Source: Euperipatoides rowelli (taxonomy: Eukaryota; Onychophora; Udeonychophora; Euonychophora; Peripatopsidae). Taken from it: a stretch of 11,249 nt of DNA. Shown piece after piece: positions 8,128-11,249 of the stretch. Numbering within the stretch: the stretch's first letter is position 1; each line of letters begins with the position of its first letter. Made by a program: the position numbers and the translations under genes. The DNA is taken from the NCBI GenBank assembly GCA_003024985.2, contig PXIH01S0019080.1. One strand, written 5' to 3'. The notes below the pieces were generated by a model that made no database searches, was not told the DNA's origin, and was given only the letters and a program-made list of their open reading frames with translations.

Positions 8128-8378
8128 GAGAGATTATGGTAAGAAGTAATCGTTCAAATTACTTTTCTCTCTCCAATAGAATAACTTTGAGAGACCATCN
8201 ATTTAAGTTGTTGGTTAAATACCGTCGTACCAAAAAACGCAGTTGCTTTATTGCTCATAGACAAGTTGATTTATGAAATAAACTCCCAAGCGACATGTTT
8301 GCATCTGATTCGCTAATGTCTTTTAGGCGTAAACTTCATCTGTTTTTCAGAATTAATGTTACACTCAGTGACGTTTGA
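8128..8378 (+). pseudogene. LINE C-terminal tail, part after the nested insertion
   Basis: After the insertion, one frame runs from about 8148 to a TGA at 8376-8378 and reads NRSNYFSLSNRITLRDH, then KNKLPSD-like residues and SFRRKLH. The family signature here is W-N-x-L-P followed by a phenylalanine-lysine-rich end. The tryptophan codon is replaced by TGA at 8274-8276, a single G-to-A change. One codon contains an N at 8200. The TGA at 8376-8378 is probably the original end of ORF2. Confidence 0.85.
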
Positions 8379-8567
8379 ATTAATATAACTGACTTTCTTT
8401 TGAGTTCTCAAGAGTCATTGATTAATACTACATTGTATATTTATTTTTGTCTTGTATTCTATGAACTTTTCATTGTTTCTTTTTTTGTATTTTGTTGCTT
8501 TGTTCTTTTGTTTTTTTTGTGTTTGTATTGACTTGTTCTGTAACAAGGCTAGGCCTTATATATTACG
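8379..8567 (+). other. LINE 3' UTR with terminal hairpin
   Basis: A T-rich, stop-filled stretch follows the ORF2 end. Close to its 3' end, aaggc (8545-8549) and gcctt (8553-8557) form a perfect 5-bp stem with a 3-base loop, 10 bases before the simple-repeat tail. In L2/CR1-type LINEs a stem-loop ahead of a short tail is known to be recognised by the reverse transcriptase; that role here is inference. Confidence 0.7.
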
Positions 8568-8587
8568 AAATAAATAAATAAAATAAA
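8568..8587 (+). repeat. (AAAT)n LINE tail
   Basis: Twenty bases of aaat repeats, with one extra A, close the element. They also contain overlapping AATAAA polyadenylation signals. Short microsatellite tails instead of long poly-A are usual for CR1/L2-like and many Jockey-like elements. No clear target-site duplication was found on the far side, as expected if the 5' end has decayed. Confidence 0.85.
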
Positions 8588-9088
8588 TTTCACTACCGGT
8601 ACGTGGAAAAACTATTTAAAACATAATACTTTGTTTAGAAATTTAAAATGTCTTCAAACTTTTTACAATCATATGTCTAGTGCTGCTCCCTATTTTCAAC
8701 TAATAATAATAATGACCAAAAGCTACCTCAAAAAGTTGACATTCCAGGTAATGTCTCATTTTATTACATTTACTATTAATTTCTGCTCGAGGTCTGAATT
8801 TTTATTTTTGGATGCCATCTTTTTTTTTTCCATGACCTCAATGTTAAAGGTTAGCTTAAGTCATGATATGCATAAAATAATACAAAATGTTTAACTTCAT
8901 TTATATGTAATTAAAAAAAAAAAAAGTAGTTTGTCTATTGCAGTTATTATGTTTCTGGTTTTAATTAACTGTACGAGTAGTAAATGTCCTCCCATTTTTT
9001 TCTCAATATTTATGTAATGTCGTAGACAGTTAATCTTCCCCCTCACTGGGTTTGTTTCATACTAACATCACCTCTAATTAACTAAGGT

Positions 9089-9106
9089 AAAAAAAAAAAA
9101 AAAAAA
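9089..9106. repeat. A18 homopolymer
   Basis: Eighteen consecutive A. Upstream sequence has no recognisable SINE or processed-gene body, so it is listed only as a simple repeat. Confidence 0.95.
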
Positions 9107-9685
9107 GCAAAAGTCTAATTAAGATTGACTATTAAAATTTTTGAGTGTTGCTAACAATATTAATATTCATCACTTACACTAGTAATGCAGACAGCTTCTG
9201 ATATTGAGTTATAAGAGAATATTTGAGCCAATTTTATGTCGTTNTAACTATGTGTCTGCTATTTATAGGTGTATATTATTTTTTCCCCAAATTAGTCAAA
9301 GTACTTTAATATCTAGATTATAATTTATTTATTTTCGGATGATATTTCTGGGAATGTTTTAGGAATTAATAATGAATATGTAATTGGTGATCAACCTATT
9401 TCATGTTACGACCCACTATACTTAATGATAAATTTAAATGACCGTTGCCCACCCACCTATTTATCTTAATGAGTTATTTTTAGCTGTTACCTGCTAATTT
9501 GATATTAAATTTTAATAATACGATCTTAAATTTTAGTTTAATATTTGTTACAATCATTTATTTATTTATTTGATGTTCTTTTAAGCCAATTTATAGACGT
9601 CACATCGAATCTAATTTTATTTTATAAATAAAAAGTTTATCTAGTGATTTTTTTAAAAGGGCAGGAAATGTGAGATATAAATTCT

Positions 9686-9731
9686 TTAAGTTATTGATTA
9701 TTATAGTCTAAAACAGTTAAGTTATTGATTA
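9686..9731. repeat. 15-bp direct repeat at 31-bp spacing
   Basis: The segment ttaagttattgatta occurs at 9686-9700 and 9717-9731, separated by 16 bases. It may be a small tandem duplication. No element lies between the copies. Confidence 0.6.
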
Positions 9732-10101
9732 GGCTATTCCCAAATTAATTATTAGTAAGACCAATAACTAAACTGAATAAAATTTTATTTTTATGTTGAA
9801 TATTTGTTTTAGAATATAAAAATAAACATAGAGAAAGTTAAAAAAAATTGTCTTCTATCCTTATGTGATTCGATCAAATTAAGATCGTTGTAATTTGATT
9901 ACTTTTAAATAGAAGTGGGCAGGTGCCAATATTTTTTTTCCAGACTGAATGTCATTTTCAAAAAAGACACGACTGTCAAACTTGTTTTGTCCTGTCTTGC
10001 TAATTCTATGACCTTAATGACATCTATTTACAATTTTCATTAGATTTATTACATGTTGCTCTTTTTGTACATATTTTATTTAAATTTTACAATATATACT
10101 A

Positions 10102-10158
<57 letters not shown>
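10102..10158. repeat. Compound (TG)6(TA)22 microsatellite
   Basis: Six TG units (10102-10113) pass directly into about 22 TA units (10114-10158). Compound arrays of this kind often arise by transition of TG to TA units. The length is likely to vary between individuals. Confidence 0.97.
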
Positions 10159-10163
<5 letters not shown>

Positions 10164-10228
10164 AATAATGGAAAGATAATAAAACATGAATAAATAAATA
10201 AAAAGTATAAAGTGGTACAAATACCCCT

Positions 10229-10290
10229 CCCCCCCCCAAAAAAAAAAAAGTCCCCTGCAGGAAGAGTAAAGAAAAAAAAAACCTTTTTTT
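10229..10290. repeat. C9-A12 junction and flanking homopolymers
   Basis: Nine C (10229-10237) run directly into twelve A (10238-10249), then a short GC-rich piece with the PstI-type site ctgcag, then further A and T runs to about 10290. Read on the minus strand this is a T run followed by a G run. Assembly or polymerase slippage errors are likely here. Confidence 0.85.
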
Positions 10291-10405
10291 TTTCGATTTT
10301 CACTAAAATTTAAATTTTTTACAGTTACTGTATTTTAAAAGAAATTTTATGCGACAAGTTTTTTTTTTATGTGATTTAAATTATAAAAATTGTAACAATA
10401 GGGAT

Positions 10406-10570
10406 CAATATTTGAGCATGCCAGACCAGGCACAACCTTGCTGGACTATAGTCTGTTGTTGTCCGGCTTATTTGTATTTGTATGCCGGTCCAAAAATTAA
10501 AATTATTGGCTTTAGAACATGATCTTTGTACGCCCAAACAAGGAGGACAAAACAAGAACATGATCTCAAG
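10406..10570. repeat. GC-richer patch with inverted and direct repeats, unclassified
   Basis: This patch stands out from its AT-rich surroundings. It holds ccggc (10463-10467) and gccgg (10484-10488) as a perfect inverted repeat, and agaacatgatct twice (10514-10525 and 10555-10566). It has the look of a transposon fragment, but I cannot name a family. A 71-codon minus-strand frame crosses it without recognisable domains. Confidence 0.35.
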
Positions 10571-11019
10571 AAAAGAAAATTTACAGTGCAACCATAAAAT
10601 AATGAAAAAAAATGAAAAAAATAAAAAAAACTTTAAAGCTCATCAGACCCAGGATTGAAGTCCCCTGATATTTTTCTTTTGAAAATTTACATAATAAAGT
10701 TGTGATTAAATTTTAACAATAATTTTCAGTGAGATACTATCTGGTGCATGGCCAGCTGACTTATTTGTTGATTCATTGATATAAATACATTTCCTTTGTA
10801 AATTTGATTGTAATTTCTTTCCTATCTTGTAATTTTTGAACCCATGAAGTTATAAGATTCCCTAGCACCTCAGTTCCATTAGTACTAGAATATACAGAAA
10901 TAATGAGAGTACAATATTTCTTTAATTTTTGTACCATAATACTTTTGTTTTCCTTCGTTCACAAACAAAAATAATAGAATTAGATGTTTTTTTAATAATA
11001 TAACTAGCAAATAAGCACT

Positions 11020-11249
11020 TTACATGGGCATCAAACATTTTCTAAAAATAGTTCATAGATGGCACAGTTACTGACTTTGGAACACATCTTCACACATTTT
11101 TAAGACCGTTACATGGGCATCACTCACTCACTCTTTCACATAAGAGTTATGATTTTTAATCCTTAGTTCCCAGGCCAATAAGCCTGTTACATTAAAATTT
11201 CAAAAATAGTTCATAGATGGCGCTGTTACTGGCTTTGGAACACGGCTTC
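11020..11249. repeat. Start of a ~158-bp periodic repeat, cut by the window edge
   Basis: The 48-bp segments 11044-11091 and 11202-11249 match at 43 positions, at a spacing of 158 bp. The shared part includes gttcatagatggc and ctttggaacac. A second shorter repeat, ttacatgggcatca, lies at 11020-11033 and 11109-11122. Between the long copies, caggc (11171-11175) and gcctg (11182-11186) form a small perfect inverted repeat. The core catagatggcgctgt in the second copy matches the catagatgtcgctgt core of the 159-bp array at 3451-4393 in 14 of 15 bases. The repeat continues past the end of the window, so copy number is unknown. Confidence 0.7.

Larger units (their letters stand above)
4757..8587 (+). 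mobile_element. Decayed LINE (Jockey/CR1-type non-LTR retrotransposon)
   Basis: Conceptual reading across frames gives, in order, an endonuclease domain, a linker, a reverse transcriptase domain with a YADD-type box, a C-terminal tail ending in the family's N-x-L-P segment, a T-rich 3' UTR and an (AAAT)n tail. This order is that of ORF2 in Jockey/CR1/L2-like LINEs. Without the nested 751-bp transposon, about 3.1 kb remains. No ORF1 and no RNase H domain are seen, so the copy is probably 5'-truncated. The frame changes about ten times and there are in-frame stops at 5753, 5858 and 8274. Both enzymes have lost catalytic residues. It is a dead copy. The clade is not resolved by eye. Confidence 0.93.
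8588..11019. other. AT-rich stretch, no gene recognised
   Basis: No supported coding region or RNA gene. The open frames present (8631-8894 plus strand; 10076-10303 and 10376-10591 minus strand) lack motifs, and the second is largely a translation of simple repeats. Contents are homopolymers, a TG/TA microsatellite, a 15-bp direct repeat (9686-9731) and one GC-richer patch (10406-10570), annotated separately. Confidence 0.6.

Noticed and set aside
4757-8587. Retrovirus or LTR element
   Set aside because: The order endonuclease then reverse transcriptase, the FADD box, the C-terminal N-x-L-P tail and the (AAAT)n end are those of a LINE; no long terminal repeats, protease or integrase are seen.
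8631-8894. 87-codon plus-strand frame just after the LINE tail
   Set aside because: It looked like a possible further LINE ORF, but it lies outside the (AAAT)n tail, has no motif and fits chance.
9921-10000. Splice acceptor-like T run and cag at 9932-9943
   Set aside because: The following sequence has no sustained open frame or matching donor that I could defend.
10076-10303. 75-codon minus-strand frame
   Set aside because: It is mostly a translation of the TA/TG microsatellite and the A, C and T runs.
10376-10591. 71-codon minus-strand frame
   Set aside because: It crosses a repeat-like patch and has no recognisable domain or neighbour.

Overview
This window is AT-rich, intron- and intergene-like animal DNA, probably from an invertebrate. 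A mollusc is my best guess, but that rests only on the style of the repeats and is weak. There is no bacterial gene organisation, no rRNA or tRNA that I can recognise, and no intact protein-coding gene. What can be supported is a stack of transposable elements and tandem repeats, most of them decayed.

Layout. Positions 1-3400 are AT-rich sequence with homopolymer tracts, small palindromes, one TC microsatellite and a short gap of Ns. One frameshifted open stretch (1356-1756) may be a decayed ORF or chance. Positions 3430-4623 look like a non-autonomous, Helentron-like element: six tandem units of about 159 bp (3451-4393) arranged as alternating odd/even types (a two-unit higher-order repeat), followed by a 3' module with a long AT palindrome. 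Short inverted motifs lie near both ends. A 21-bp direct repeat brackets the 3' module and leaves its origin open.

Positions 4757-8587 hold a decayed LINE (non-LTR retrotransposon) on the + strand. It has an apurinic-like endonuclease domain, a linker, a reverse transcriptase domain and the C-terminal tail typical of Jockey/CR1-type elements. A T-rich 3' UTR follows, with a small hairpin and an (AAAT)n tail. Its coding frame is broken by about ten frameshifts and three in-frame stops, and catalytic residues are replaced in both enzymes. A 751-bp terminal-inverted-repeat DNA transposon without coding capacity (7377-8127) sits inside the LINE's C-terminal coding region, so it inserted later.

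Positions 8588-11000 are again gene-free AT-rich DNA with long homopolymers, a TG/TA microsatellite and a GC-richer patch of unknown origin. At the right edge (11020-11249) two 48-bp segments recur at a 158-bp spacing. They share a 15-bp core with the 159-bp array 7 kb upstream, so a second related array may begin here and run out of the window.

No genes work together here. The interest lies in the nesting order, the higher-order repeat, and the possible link between the two arrays.
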